From Rhodospirillales bacterium (GTDB taxonomy: Bacteria; Pseudomonadota; Gammaproteobacteria; Nevskiales; Nevskiaceae), in the NCBI GenBank assembly GCA_903970615.1, contig CAJCJH010000008.1:1-61204 (forward strand): DNA of 61,204 bases. The letters run 5' to 3'. A model generated the notes under the pieces. That model worked only from the letters and a program-made list of their open reading frames with translations, had not been told where the DNA came from and made no database searches. Of the stretch, positions 37,571 through 46,987 are shown in pieces (the first letter of the stretch is position 1; every line of letters starts with the position of its first letter). Made by a program: the position numbers and the translations under genes.

Positions 37571-37954
37571 ATGACTCGTCAAATCATCCATACCGATCAG
37601 GCGCCGGCCGCGATCGGCACGTATTCGCAGGCTGTGCGCGTCGGCAACACGGTTTATCTTTCCGGCCAGATTCCGCTCGACCCCAAAACCATGAAGCTGC
37701 ACGATGCGAATATCGAAGCCGAAATTCATCAGGTGTTCCGCAATCTGCGCGCGGTTGCCGAAGCCGCCGGCGGTTCGCTGAATCATCTGGTCAAGCTCAA
37801 TGTTTATCTCACCGATCTGGTGAATTTTCCCAAGGTCAACGAGATCATGGGCGAATATTTCGACAAGCCTTATCCCGCGCGTGCCGCGGTTGGCGTCGCC
37901 GCCCTGCCGCGCGGTTCGCATGTTGAGGCTGACGGTGTGCTGGTGCTTGAATAA
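37571..37954 (+). CDS. ridA: RidA family reactive enamine/imine deaminase
   Basis: A 127-residue RidA/YjgF protein, which hydrolyses reactive 2-aminoacrylate-type enamines released by PLP enzymes. [38 protein letters not shown] and the Arg in [16 protein letters not shown] (the carboxylate-binding arginine) are present. It follows spoT by 65 bp, as in many gammaproteobacteria, and its end overlaps the start region of recG. Confidence 0.95.
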   Translation: MTRQIIHTDQAPAAIGTYSQAVRVGNTVYLSGQIPLDPKTMKLHDANIEAEIHQVFRNLRAVAEAAGGSLNHLVKLNVYLTDLVNFPKVNEIMGEYFDKPYPARAAVGVAALPRGSHVEADGVLVLE

Positions 37955-40082
37955 GCTGTGTCCAGACGGCGGCTTGAACAAACCCAAAGCCAGAACGTCG
38001 CGCGCAACGCCGGGCAGCAAGCCTGCGTTGAAGCTTTACACTGAAGTCGCTTATCTCAAAGGTGCGGGTCCGGCGGTCGCGGCCAAGCTGCATCTGTTGG
38101 GTTTGCGGCGCGTGCAAGATCTGTTGTTCCATCTGCCGCTGCGCTATGAGGATAGACGCCAGCTGACGCCGCTGATCGAACTCAGGCCCGGCATGGAAGT
38201 GCTGGTGCGCGGGCGCGTCGTTGCCAGCGAAGTGCGGTTTGCGCCGCGGCGCAATCTGCGTGTGGCGATCGACGATGGCAAAGCCGGCCTGGTGCTGCGT
38301 TTTTTCTATTTCAACGAGGCGCAGCATCAGGCGTTTGCCAACGGCCGCTGGGTGCGCGCGTTCGGCACTGCGCGCGCGACCGCGCACGGCTACGAAATCG
38401 TCCATCCGGAATATCGCGTCGCCGACCGCGAAGACGATTTACCGGCTGAAGCCAAACTCACGCCGATCTATCCGCTAGTGGCCGGGCTCACGCAAAGCCG
38501 TCTGCGCGAATTGATCCGGCAGGCGCTTGAAACCGCGGCCGCGGATCTCGAATTCAACGAGCGCCTGCCGGGTTTGCCGCTGCCGGAAACGCTGACCGCG
38601 CTGCGCGTGCTGCATCAACCGGCGGGCAGCGATCTGCCGACGCTGCTCACTGGCCAGCATCCGGCGCAGCTGCGTCTGGTCAGCGAAGAACTGCTGGCAC
38701 ATCAACTCTGCATGCGTTTATTGCGTGGACAAACACAGGCGCGCGCCGGCATCGGCATCGAACATCTGCCATCGGCCGCCGGCAAGCTGCAGGAGCAATT
38801 GCCGTTTGCGATGACCGTCGCGCAGCGTCGCGCGATTGCCGAAATCGCCGAGGATTTTTCGTCCAGCAGCCCGATGCTGCGCTTGCTGCAAGGCGATGTC
38901 GGCTCCGGCAAAACCGTGGTTGCTGCGGCGGCGATGCTGGCCTGCGCGCAAGCCGGTTTGCAGGCGGTGATGATGGCGCCGACCGAACTGCTGGCCGAGC
39001 AGCACGCGCGCAATCTGCGGCAATGGCTGGCGCCGTTGAAAGTGGAAGTCGGCCTGCTCATCGGCCGTTTGAAGAAATCCGAAAAAGACGCCGCGCTCAA
39101 GGCTGCAGCGAGTGGCACAATTCCGCTGTGGGTCGGCACGCATGCGCTGTTTCAATCGGAAGTGCGCTTCGCAAAACTCGGCCTGGTGGTGGTGGATGAA
39201 CAGCATCGTTTTGGTGTCGGCCAGCGATTGTCCCTGCGTGATAAAGGGCTCGATGGCGCCACGCCGCACCAGCTCATCATGTCTGCCACGCCGATTCCGC
39301 GCACGCTCGCGCAGACGCTTTACGCGGATCTCGATGTCACCGTCATCGACGAACTTCCGCCCGGCCGCACGCCGGTGCAAACCGTGGCGATTTCCGGCGA
39401 ACGCCGCGACGAAGTGCTGGCGCGCATCTTCGAGGCCTGCCGCGCCGGGCGTCAGGCCTATTGGGTTTGCACGCTGATTGAGGAATCCGAAGCGCTCGAA
39501 GCGCAGACCGCTGAAGACACTTACCGCAAGCTGCGCGAAGAGTTGCCGGAACTGCGCGTCGGCCTGGTTCACGGTCGCTTGAAAAGCGTGGACAAGGAAG
39601 CGCAGATGCGCGCATTCCAGAATGGCGGCACGCAATTGCTGGTGGCGACCACGGTGATCGAAGTCGGCGTCGACGTGCCGAACGCGAGCATCATGATTAT
39701 CGACAACGCCGAACGTCTGGGCCTGTCGCAGCTGCATCAATTGCGCGGTCGCGTCGGTCGCGGCGCTACTGTGAGCCAGTGCGTGCTGTTGTATCAGCCG
39801 CCATTGTCCGAAGCCGGCCGCGCGCGGCTGGATGTGATGCGCAGCACCAACGATGGTTTCGAAATCGCACAACGCGATCTCGAACTGCGCGGTCCCGGTG
39901 AACTGCTCGGCCGTCGACAAACCGGCTTGATCGGTTTGAAGATTGCCGATCCTGTGCGGCACGCCGATCTCGTTCCGGAGTTGCAGAAACTGGCCGATCG
40001 CTGGCTCGCCAAATCGCCCGAGCTGGCGCAGCGACTGATCGCGCGCTGGGTGGGCGATGCACAGCGTTATGCCGATGTTTGA
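37920..40082 (+). CDS. recG: ATP-dependent DNA helicase RecG
   Basis: A 720-residue RecG helicase that remodels stalled replication forks and branched DNA. The N-terminal wedge domain (about 40-180) is followed by the motor with Walker [12 protein letters not shown], the DEQH box [22 protein letters not shown] (motif III) and QLRGRVGRG (motif VI), plus the RecG-specific C-terminal TRG region. The start is uncertain. ATG 37920 overlaps ridA by 35 bp; in-frame TTG codons at 37947 and 37974 are alternatives, and all have weak ribosome sites. The downstream ubiA frame starts right at the stop. Confidence 0.96.
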   Translation: MLRLTVCWCLNKLCPDGGLNKPKARTSRATPGSKPALKLYTEVAYLKGAGPAVAAKLHLLGLRRVQDLLFHLPLRYEDRRQLTPLIELRPGMEVLVRGRVVASEVRFAPRRNLRVAIDDGKAGLVLRFFYFNEAQHQAFANGRWVRAFGTARATAHGYEIVHPEYRVADREDDLPAEAKLTPIYPLVAGLTQSRLRELIRQALETAAADLEFNERLPGLPLPETLTALRVLHQPAGSDLPTLLTGQHPAQLRLVSEELLAHQLCMRLLRGQTQARAGIGIEHLPSAAGKLQEQLPFAMTVAQRRAIAEIAEDFSSSSPMLRLLQGDVGSGKTVVAAAAMLACAQAGLQAVMMAPTELLAEQHARNLRQWLAPLKVEVGLLIGRLKKSEKDAALKAAASGTIPLWVGTHALFQSEVRFAKLGLVVVDEQHRFGVGQRLSLRDKGLDGATPHQLIMSATPIPRTLAQTLYADLDVTVIDELPPGRTPVQTVAISGERRDEVLARIFEACRAGRQAYWVCTLIEESEALEAQTAEDTYRKLREELPELRVGLVHGRLKSVDKEAQMRAFQNGGTQLLVATTVIEVGVDVPNASIMIIDNAERLGLSQLHQLRGRVGRGATVSQCVLLYQPPLSEAGRARLDVMRSTNDGFEIAQRDLELRGPGELLGRRQTGLIGLKIADPVRHADLVPELQKLADRWLAKSPELAQRLIARWVGDAQRYADV

Positions 40083-40111
40083 TACGCGACGAAACGCAGG
40101 CTGATCGAACC

Positions 40112-40975
40112 GTGAAATCACGTCTGCGCGACTACGCGCTGCTGATGCGGCTGGATAAACCGATCGGCATCGGGCTGTTGTTATGGCCGACACTTTGGGC
40201 GCTGTGGTTCGCTGCGCGCGGTGTGCCGCCGCTGCACTTGCTCGCGGTTTTCGTGATTGGCACGGTGCTGATGCGCAGTGCCGGTTGCGTCATCAACGAC
40301 TACGCCGACCGCAAGTTCGATCCGCATGTCGCGCGCACGCGCCAGCGTCCGATCGCGGCTGGCCGGGTCAAGCCGATTGAGGCACTCGTGCTGTTCGCGG
40401 TGCTGTGCGTGCTGGCCTTGTTGATCGCTCTACCGCTGAATGCCGAAGCCTTGTGGCTAAGCCTGCCAGCCGCTGCACTGGCCGTGAGTTATCCCTTTGC
40501 CAAGCGTTTTCACTCGCTGCCGCAGGCGCATCTCGGCCTCGCATTTTCCTGGGGAATCCCGATGGCCTTTGCCGCGGTGCGCGGTACGGTGCCATGGCGC
40601 GAAGCGAGTGTTTTGATGGCGGCGAACATCTGCTGGGTGATTGCCTACGACACGCTTTACGCGATGGTCGATCGTGCGGACGATGTTAAAATTGGCGTGA
40701 AATCGAGCGCGATTTTATTTGGCCGTTTCGATCTGAGGATCATCGGGCTGCTGCAGGCCGCCGCGATTTCCTTGCTGGCCTGCGCCGGTTTCTTCGCGCA
40801 ATGCGGCTGGATTTTTTTTTCATCGCTGGTGCTCGCGGCCGCGCTGGCGATACAGCAGCAATGGCAGGCGCGTAAGCGTGAACCGGCCGCCTGCTTCAAG
40901 GCTTTTCTCGACAACAATCGGTTTGGTCTGGTGGTTTTCGCGGGCATTGTTTTGGGATTCGCCCGGATTTTTTAG
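40112..40975 (+). CDS. ubiA: 4-hydroxybenzoate polyprenyltransferase
   Basis: A 287-residue integral membrane prenyltransferase that attaches the polyprenyl tail to 4-hydroxybenzoate in ubiquinone synthesis. LMRLDKPIGIGLLLWPTLWAL opens the protein. The first Asp-rich motif is NDYADRKFDPHVARTRQRP and the second is YDTLYAMVDRADD. There are about eight hydrophobic spans. GTG 40112 is preferred because the protein then begins like UbiA; a TTG at 40079 overlapping the recG stop would add 11 polar residues. Ubiquinone supply fits the nearby terminal oxidase genes. Confidence 0.94.
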   Translation: MKSRLRDYALLMRLDKPIGIGLLLWPTLWALWFAARGVPPLHLLAVFVIGTVLMRSAGCVINDYADRKFDPHVARTRQRPIAAGRVKPIEALVLFAVLCVLALLIALPLNAEALWLSLPAAALAVSYPFAKRFHSLPQAHLGLAFSWGIPMAFAAVRGTVPWREASVLMAANICWVIAYDTLYAMVDRADDVKIGVKSSAILFGRFDLRIIGLLQAAAISLLACAGFFAQCGWIFFSSLVLAAALAIQQQWQARKREPAACFKAFLDNNRFGLVVFAGIVLGFARIF

Positions 40976-41051
40976 TCGAGCTCGGCATCGTTTGATGGCG
41001 CCGAATGATCGCCGGTGAAATCGCACGAATGTCCGCGTGCGAAATGTCGTT

Positions 41052-41756
41052 TCAGGCCCGCGCGGTGATCCAGAGTTCGATACTTTCCGCACCGGCTTTG
41101 CGGCAGGCACGCGCGAGTTCCGTCAAGGTGCTGCCGGTCGTCATCACATCGTCGACCAGTGCGACATGCAAGCCTGCAACACGGCCATCGATTGCGAACG
41201 CGCCTTTCAGGTTGCGTCGCCGCTGCACCGCATTCAGCCCGATCTGATCGATCGTGCTGCGCGTACGCCGCGCCCAGTTCGGTTCGAGCGGCAGCTGCAA
41301 TCCGCGCGCAACGACTTTGGCAATTTCCTGCGCCTGATTGAAGCCGCGTTCGCGCAGGCGCGCACGATGCAGCGGCACCGGAATGACGATCTGCGGCAGC
41401 GGCTCGGCGCGCAAGCGGATACGCTCGATCATCGCCTCGCCGAGCCAGTCGGCCGTCAGGAAATTGGCGTTGTACTTCAGGCTTTGCACGGCCTGCGCGA
41501 CGGCGCCGCGATAACGGAATGGTGCAAACGCGCGATCAAACGGCGGCGGTTTTTCGATGCAGTCTGCGCAGATGCGCGATGGCGCAACGCTGAGCGATTG
41601 CGCGCAGCACAAGCAGGCCGGCTCGTTCCGGGGCAAGTCGGCCTGGCAGCCGCGGCAGATCAAATGTTCCGATGTGATCGCGCCGGCGCACAGCAGACAT
41701 TCCGGTGCGGCGACGATGCTGCGAAAGAATCGGCGGAAGCGGCTGTCAACCATCAT
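41052..41756 (-). CDS. comF: ComF family phosphoribosyltransferase-like competence protein
   Basis: A 234-residue ComF/GntX protein. The N-terminal zinc-ribbon cysteines are CLLC, CRGC and CLCC followed by CADC, then a PRTase domain with [15 protein letters not shown], the PRPP-binding motif, and a conserved [15 protein letters not shown] segment. ComF supports DNA uptake during transformation, probably as an ATP/PRPP-binding partner. I prefer ATG 41756 because the conserved region follows closely; ATG 41780 would add eight residues. It is divergent from bioB, and the first codons overlap one arm of an operator-like inverted repeat. Confidence 0.92.
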   Translation of the reverse strand: MMVDSRFRRFFRSIVAAPECLLCAGAITSEHLICRGCQADLPRNEPACLCCAQSLSVAPSRICADCIEKPPPFDRAFAPFRYRGAVAQAVQSLKYNANFLTADWLGEAMIERIRLRAEPLPQIVIPVPLHRARLRERGFNQAQEIAKVVARGLQLPLEPNWARRTRSTIDQIGLNAVQRRRNLKGAFAIDGRVAGLHVALVDDVMTTGSTLTELARACRKAGAESIELWITARA

Positions 41757-41776
41757 CGCGCCATCATGGTTGACAG
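41743..41776. promoter_or_regulatory. BirA-type biotin operator between comF and bioB
   Basis: CTGTCAACC (41743-41751) and GGTTGACAG (41768-41776) are perfect inverted 9-mers separated by 16 bases; the full arms extend to 13 bp. The E. coli bio operator is TTGTAAACC, 16 bases, GGTTTACAA, so each half here matches seven of nine positions with identical spacing. TTGACA in the right arm (41770-41775) can be the -35 of bioB, where repressor would block it. The left arm lies over the start codons of comF. Confidence 0.65.
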
Positions 41777-41829
41777 CCATCGGCGACGGCGGAACACTGG
41801 CGCTGACTCAGACCGAAGGAAAACATGAC

Positions 41830-42846
41830 ATGGCGGAAGGCACGCAGCCGGCATCGCGGCAAGGCACGGCGGTTCGGCAGGATTGGTCGCGCGAAGAAGT
41901 GCAGGCGCTGTTCGCGCTGCCGTTCAATGATCTGCTGTTTCGCGCACATTCGCTGCATCGCGCGCAATTTGATCCGAATGCCGTGCAGTTGTCGACGCTA
42001 CTGTCGATCAAGACCGGCGCCTGCCCGGAAGATTGCGCCTATTGCCCACAGAGTGCGCGTTTCGATACCGGCCTGAAAGCCGAACCGCTGTTGCCGCTGG
42101 CCGAAGTGAAGCGCGCGGCCGAAGAAGCCAAGGCCAATGGCGCGACGCGCTTCTGCATGGGCGCGGCCTGGCGCGCGCCGAAAGACCGCGATCTGGAAAA
42201 GGTTGCGGCGATGGTGCGTGAAGTGAAATCGCTCGGCCTGGAAACCTGCGTGACGCTCGGCATGTTGCAGCCGCATCAGGCGCACAATCTCGCCGAGGCC
42301 GGGCTCGACTACTACAACCATAATCTCGATACATCGCCCGAGTATTACGGCGAAATCATCAGCACGCGCACCTACGAGGATCGTCTCGACACACTCGAAA
42401 ACGTCCGCGCCGCAGGCGTGAAAGTCTGCTGCGGCGGCATTGTCGGCATGGGTGAATCGAATGTCGATCGCGCCGAATTCCTGCGCACATTGGCGAACCT
42501 GCCGCAGCAACCCGAAAGCGTGCCGATCAACGAACTGGTCGCGGTGCCGGGCACGCCGCTCGGCGATGCGGCGAAGCTCGATCCGTTCGAGTTCGTGCGC
42601 ACCATCGCGGTGGCGCGCATCCTGATGCCGCGATCCTACGTGCGGCTTTCCGCCGGCCGTACCGAAATGAACGACGAATTGCAGGCGCTGTGTTTCTTCG
42701 CCGGTGCCAATTCCATTTTCTATGGCGAACGCCTGCTGACCACCGGCAATCCACAGAACGAGCGCGATCGGAAGTTGTTCTCGCGCCTCGGCATTCATGC
42801 AGAAGCGCGTGTCACCAGCGAGCTTGAAGTCGCCTGCGGCGCTTGA
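41830..42846 (+). CDS. bioB: biotin synthase
   Basis: A 338-residue radical SAM enzyme that inserts sulfur into dethiobiotin. The Fe-S cluster motif is [10 protein letters not shown] (CxxxCxxC, about residues 63-70), followed by RFCMGAAWR, the [10 protein letters not shown] segment and [10 protein letters not shown], which includes cysteines of the second cluster. The C-terminus keeps [30 protein letters not shown] 41830 lies after GAAGGA. It leads bioB-bioF-bioD in one orientation, directly after the operator-like inverted repeat. Confidence 0.97.
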   Translation: MAEGTQPASRQGTAVRQDWSREEVQALFALPFNDLLFRAHSLHRAQFDPNAVQLSTLLSIKTGACPEDCAYCPQSARFDTGLKAEPLLPLAEVKRAAEEAKANGATRFCMGAAWRAPKDRDLEKVAAMVREVKSLGLETCVTLGMLQPHQAHNLAEAGLDYYNHNLDTSPEYYGEIISTRTYEDRLDTLENVRAAGVKVCCGGIVGMGESNVDRAEFLRTLANLPQQPESVPINELVAVPGTPLGDAAKLDPFEFVRTIAVARILMPRSYVRLSAGRTEMNDELQALCFFAGANSIFYGERLLTTGNPQNERDRKLFSRLGIHAEARVTSELEVACGA

Positions 42847-42871
42847 TTCGCAGGCGCGCTGACAGCCTGAA

Positions 42872-44107
42872 ATGAGCAGCACTTTCGACGATCGGCTCAA
42901 GGCTGAGCTGCTACGTTTGCGCTCCGCCAATCTGTATCGCACGCGAAGGATTGTCGAAGGCGCGCATGGCGTGATGCTCGATGTCGATGGACAGCCTTGC
43001 ATCAATTTTTGCAGCAACGATTACCTCGGTCTTGCGGCGGATCCGCGCGTTGCCGAAGCCGCACGGCGCGCGCTCGCACGCGGCGGCACCGGCAGTGGCG
43101 CATCGGCACTGGTTTCCGGCTACAACCTCGAGCATGCGCGGCTCGAACAGGAGTTGGCGGATTTTCTGGGGCGACCGCGCGCGCTGCTGTTTTCGAGCGG
43201 CTGGGCCGCAAATCTCGGCGTCTTGCGCGGACTGCTGAAGCGGCAGGATGTACTGATCGCGGACGAACTGAATCATGCTTCTCTGATCGATGGCGGGCGT
43301 TTGTCGGGTGCTGAATATCGCCGCGTGGCGCATGCGAACTTGTCTGCGTTTGCCGCCGACTTGCAGCAGGCGCAATCGCATCCGGGTGCGAAGTTCGTCG
43401 TCAGCGACGCGGTGTTCAGCATGGATGGCGACTGCGCGGATTTGCGCGCACTGGCCCAACTCAGCCGCAGCCACGACGCCACCTTGATGATCGATGACGC
43501 GCATGGATTCGGCGTGCTCGGGCCGGACGGCCGCGGCAGCGTTGCCGCTGCTGGACTAAACATCGACGACGTGCCGATTTACGTCGCCACGCTCGGCAAA
43601 TCGCTCGGAGCGGCCGGCGCTTTCGTGGCCGGCTCCGAAGCGCTGATTGAATATTTGATCCAGCGCGCGCGCAGTTGGGTTTTTTCGACCGCGCCGCCGC
43701 CGGCGATCGCCGCCGCTGCGCGTGCATCACTGAAAATCCTGCGTACGGAGCCCGAACTTCGTGCGCGGCTGTTCGCCAACATCGCGCAGTTGCGCGCAGG
43801 CGCAGCATCGCGCGGAATCGCGCTCGGTTGGCGCGAGCAATCAGCCAACACGCTCACGCCGATTCAGCCACTGATTCTCGGCGACGAAGCGCGCGCGCTG
43901 TCGCTGTCGCGGTTCCTGTTCGAACGCGGCTTGTGGGTCGCGGCGATTCGTCCGCCAACGGTTCCAGCCGGCACCGCGCGTTTGCGTATCACCTTGTCGG
44001 CTATGCACACCCGCGCGCAGATCGAAACGCTGCTGGATGCGATTGTCGAAGGTCTGGTCGCGCTGCATTCGCACACCGATGCTGCGATTCCGCAGGTTGT
44101 CGCATGA
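42872..44107 (+). CDS. bioF: 8-amino-7-oxononanoate synthase
   Basis: A 411-residue PLP enzyme of the alpha-oxoamine synthase family, which condenses pimeloyl-ACP/CoA and alanine in biotin synthesis. CSNDYLGLAADPRV, GTGSGASALVSGYN, VSDAVFSMDGDCADL, DDAHGFGVLGPDGRG and the PLP-lysine segment TLGKSLGAAGAFV are all present. It begins 25 bp after bioB and its stop overlaps the bioD start (ATGA), so the two are translationally coupled. Confidence 0.96.
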   Translation: MSSTFDDRLKAELLRLRSANLYRTRRIVEGAHGVMLDVDGQPCINFCSNDYLGLAADPRVAEAARRALARGGTGSGASALVSGYNLEHARLEQELADFLGRPRALLFSSGWAANLGVLRGLLKRQDVLIADELNHASLIDGGRLSGAEYRRVAHANLSAFAADLQQAQSHPGAKFVVSDAVFSMDGDCADLRALAQLSRSHDATLMIDDAHGFGVLGPDGRGSVAAAGLNIDDVPIYVATLGKSLGAAGAFVAGSEALIEYLIQRARSWVFSTAPPPAIAAAARASLKILRTEPELRARLFANIAQLRAGAASRGIALGWREQSANTLTPIQPLILGDEARALSLSRFLFERGLWVAAIRPPTVPAGTARLRITLSAMHTRAQIETLLDAIVEGLVALHSHTDAAIPQVVA

Positions 44108-44841
44108 ACGATGCCGACAAAACCATCTTCATCACCGGCACCGACACCGGCGTGGGCAAAACGCGCGTCGCTTGCGGACTGCTGGAAAATTTCAGGCTGC
44201 AGGGCCTGCGTGCCGCGGGTTTCAAACCGGTGGCTTCGGGTGCGATGACGCAGGCCGAAGGTTTGCGCAATGAAGATGGTTTGAATCTGCTCGCGGCCTC
44301 GTCGCCGGGCCTGACTTACGCAAGCGTCAATCCCTATTGCTTTGCGCCGCCGATTGCGCCGCATCTCGCGGCGCGTGCGGCGGCTCAGACGATCGATCTG
44401 GCGCGGCTCGATGTGGCTTGCGACATGTTGGCGCGAACACACGATCGCATCATCATCGAAGGCGCCGGCGGCTGGCTGGTGCCTTTGAACGACACGCATA
44501 CGTTCGCGGATTGGGTCGCCGCGCATCGCTGGCCGGTGCTGCTGGTGGTCGGCATCCGGCTCGGCTGCATCAATCATGCGCTGCTGTCGGCGGAAGCGAT
44601 CGCGCGCCGCACGCCGCTGCTGGGCTGGATCGCCAACCATTTGCCGCCGGCAGCCGAAGTGGCGGACCAAATCGTCGACACTCTGCGCACGCGATTAAAG
44701 GTTCCCCTGCTGGCATCGATTGCCGTGGATGCCGATCAGGTTAGCGCAACCCGGCAACTGGCCGATCACTTATCCGCGCAACTGGCGCATCAGTCGGCTG
44801 ATTCGATAGTCCATCAATCGACAATGCAATCGACAGCTTGA
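44104..44841 (+). CDS. bioD: dethiobiotin synthetase
   Basis: A 245-residue ATP-dependent carboxylase that closes the ureido ring of dethiobiotin. The P-loop is ITGTDTGVGKTRVA (about 10-23), followed by FKPVASGA, the VNPYCFAPPIAPHLAA substrate segment and IIEGAGGWLVPL. The ATG overlaps the bioF stop. The last 20 residues are a Gln/Ser-rich, low-complexity extension (HQSADSIVHQSTMQSTA) beyond the usual end. bioA, bioC and bioH are not in the window. Confidence 0.95.
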   Translation: MNDADKTIFITGTDTGVGKTRVACGLLENFRLQGLRAAGFKPVASGAMTQAEGLRNEDGLNLLAASSPGLTYASVNPYCFAPPIAPHLAARAAAQTIDLARLDVACDMLARTHDRIIIEGAGGWLVPLNDTHTFADWVAAHRWPVLLVVGIRLGCINHALLSAEAIARRTPLLGWIANHLPPAAEVADQIVDTLRTRLKVPLLASIAVDADQVSATRQLADHLSAQLAHQSADSIVHQSTMQSTA

Positions 44842-45056
44842 TTGAAGGGGCAATCGGCAGCGCAACCGGCCGGGCAAGTCGCTGCGCAAGCTGCGGCGAT
44901 CGACGCGGCCTGAAGTAAGTCTTCAAGTCGCTGCGAGCGCAGGCCCAGACAGCCACAGCGGTTTTGCTTTACGCCATCGACAGCGCGGCAGTAAAATGCG
45001 AATGTTCGGATGGCGCCGCGCGCTTGGTGCGAGCGGGCAGATGAGAAGCCGCTTCG

Positions 45057-45578
45057 ATGTCATCAACCCTGTGTACCCGCTTAGTCATCGGGCCGAATGC
45101 CTCGCTGAGCACGCTGCAGGCCTGTCTGTTCATGGGCTTGCTCGGCACGGTGTCTCTGGCCATCGGTGGATTTTTTGCAGTGCGGGGTTTCTGGCCGATC
45201 CTGCCGTTCGCGGGTCTGGAACTGGCTGCGGTAGCGGCGGCGCTGGTGCATGCTCTGCGCCGCAACGCTTACCGCGAAGTGGTGAGTTTCGAGGCGGCGA
45301 CGATCAGCATCGCAGTCGGCATGGCCGGTCGCGGCGCGGGTGCGAAAGTGGTGCTGGCGCGCAGCGGTACGCGTGTGCTGGTGGAGGCAGGGCCGTATCG
45401 GAATAGTCCGACACGCTTGCGCCTGAGTTGTGGCGGGCAAACGGTGGAACTGGGGCATTGCCTCACCGACGCCGAGCGCGAGCGGATCGCGGTGCGCATG
45501 CGCGAATTGATTCACCCCGGTTGGCGGGCCGCTCCGAAAAGGCAGACCGCTCCGGTTGAAAGCTGGTTGCAGATTTGA
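45057..45578 (+). CDS. DUF2244 domain membrane protein
   Basis: A 173-residue protein of the DUF2244 family. Two transmembrane helices near the N-terminus (about 21-43 and 47-67) are followed by a basic turn (LRRNAYREVVSFEA) and a cytoplasmic beta-rich domain ending RMRELIHPGW. DUF2244 genes commonly precede the caa3/aa3 oxidase operon in proteobacteria, and this one ends 62 bp before coxB. Its role is unknown but is presumed to lie in oxidase assembly. Confidence 0.85.
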   Translation: MSSTLCTRLVIGPNASLSTLQACLFMGLLGTVSLAIGGFFAVRGFWPILPFAGLELAAVAAALVHALRRNAYREVVSFEAATISIAVGMAGRGAGAKVVLARSGTRVLVEAGPYRNSPTRLRLSCGGQTVELGHCLTDAERERIAVRMRELIHPGWRAAPKRQTAPVESWLQI

Positions 45579-45640
45579 ACGACGCAGATTGAAAAACTAA
45601 CGTGAACTGCAAGATTTTCGGAACATTTTTGGAGAGAGTG

Positions 45641-46912
45641 ATGCCGAGTTCGAGTACCCAGTTGAGCGGCCTGCTGCGCCGCTTGGTCGTGGCCTGCACA
45701 GCGCCGCTCGTCAGCGCGAGCGCATTCGCGGCAGACACGATGGACAAGGCGTACTGGAATATGCCTCGCGGCGTAACGCAAGTCAGCCACGATGTTTACT
45801 CGCTGCACATGCTCGGTTTTTACTTCTGTGTGGTCATCGGCGTCGTCGTTTTCGGCGTGATGTTCTACTCGCTGTTCGCGTTCCGCCGCTCGAAGCATCC
45901 GGTGCCGGCGAATTTCCATGAAAGCACCGTCGTTGAAATCATCTGGACGATCATCCCCTTCGTCATTCTGATCGTGCTGGCGGTGCCGGCGGCGAAAACG
46001 CTCATCACGGAATACGACACCAGCAATTCCGATCTGACGGTGAAGATCACCGGCTATCAATGGAAGTGGCAATACGAATATGTCGATCAGGGCGTCAGCT
46101 TTTTCAGCACGCTGAAGGCCGATGCCAACGCAGCGCGCCAGCTGCATTCCGGCATCGACCCAAACACCGTGCCGAACTACCTGCACGATGTCGATAACTA
46201 TCTGGTGCTGCCGGTCGGCAAGAAAGTGCGCTTCCTGCTCACCGCCAACGACGTGATCCACGGCTGGTGGATGCCCGATCTGGCGATCAAGAAAGATGCG
46301 ATTCCCGGTTACGTCAACGAGATGTGGACCAGGATCGACGAACCCGGCGTTTATCGGGGCCAATGCACCGTGCTGTGCGGCCGCGATCACGGCTATATGC
46401 CGATCGTCGTCGAGGCAAAATCCGATGCTGATTTCGAAGCGTGGCTGACCTCGAAGAAGCCGGTACAGGTCGCATCCGCTGCGTCTGCCACGATGACTGA
46501 TGCCCCGGTCGCAGCAACTGCGCCTGCTGCTCCTGCGCCGGCCGCGCCCACGCCGCCGCCGGCGGTGTCCCAGGTGGCTGCGGCCACGTCGGTTGCTGGC
46601 GCAAAAAAGAGCAAGGACGATTTGATCAAGGCCGGCGCCACGGTTTACGGCGCCCGCTGTGTCGCCTGCCATCAAGCTACCGGTCAAGGTTTGCCGCCGA
46701 CATTTCCATCGCTGGTCGGCGATAAAATCGTCACTGGTCCGGCGGCTGGCCACATCTCGCAAATCCTCAAAGGCAAGAACGCGATGCCGCCGTTTGCACC
46801 GATGCTGAGCGATGACGAGATTGCGGCCGTCGCCACCTACGAACGCAATTCCTGGGGCAATAGCGCCGGCGAAGTGCAGGCCGATCAGGTCGCCGCATTG
46901 CGCGGTAAATAG
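45641..46912 (+). CDS. coxB: cytochrome c oxidase subunit II fused to cytochrome c (caa3-type)
   Basis: A 423-residue subunit II. A signal sequence (to about SAFAADT) is followed by two transmembrane helices and the CuA domain with ligands Cys242, Cys246, His250 and Met253 in CTVLCGRDHGYM. An Ala/Pro-rich linker of about 40 residues (about 285-325) joins a C-terminal cytochrome c domain with heme motif CVACH (340-344) and a distal Met in MPPFAPMLSD. It takes electrons from cytochrome c or directly through its fused heme and passes them to subunit I. ATG 45641 follows GGAGAGAG; an upstream GTG is less likely. Confidence 0.96.
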   Translation: MPSSSTQLSGLLRRLVVACTAPLVSASAFAADTMDKAYWNMPRGVTQVSHDVYSLHMLGFYFCVVIGVVVFGVMFYSLFAFRRSKHPVPANFHESTVVEIIWTIIPFVILIVLAVPAAKTLITEYDTSNSDLTVKITGYQWKWQYEYVDQGVSFFSTLKADANAARQLHSGIDPNTVPNYLHDVDNYLVLPVGKKVRFLLTANDVIHGWWMPDLAIKKDAIPGYVNEMWTRIDEPGVYRGQCTVLCGRDHGYMPIVVEAKSDADFEAWLTSKKPVQVASAASATMTDAPVAATAPAAPAPAAPTPPPAVSQVAAATSVAGAKKSKDDLIKAGATVYGARCVACHQATGQGLPPTFPSLVGDKIVTGPAAGHISQILKGKNAMPPFAPMLSDDEIAAVATYERNSWGNSAGEVQADQVAALRGK

Positions 46913-46987
46913 CCGTCCCTTCAATTCGCATCACACCCGTCATTCATACCGCTGCTCAAGGTTCAATTCCGGTTCGAGGATTCACTC

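Noticed and set aside
38718-40193. 491-codon minus-strand frame over recG
   Set aside because: Shadow of recG, no recognisable motif.
45512-46924. 470-codon minus-strand frame over coxB
   Set aside because: Shadow of a certain gene; Arg/His/Asp-rich translation without any domain.
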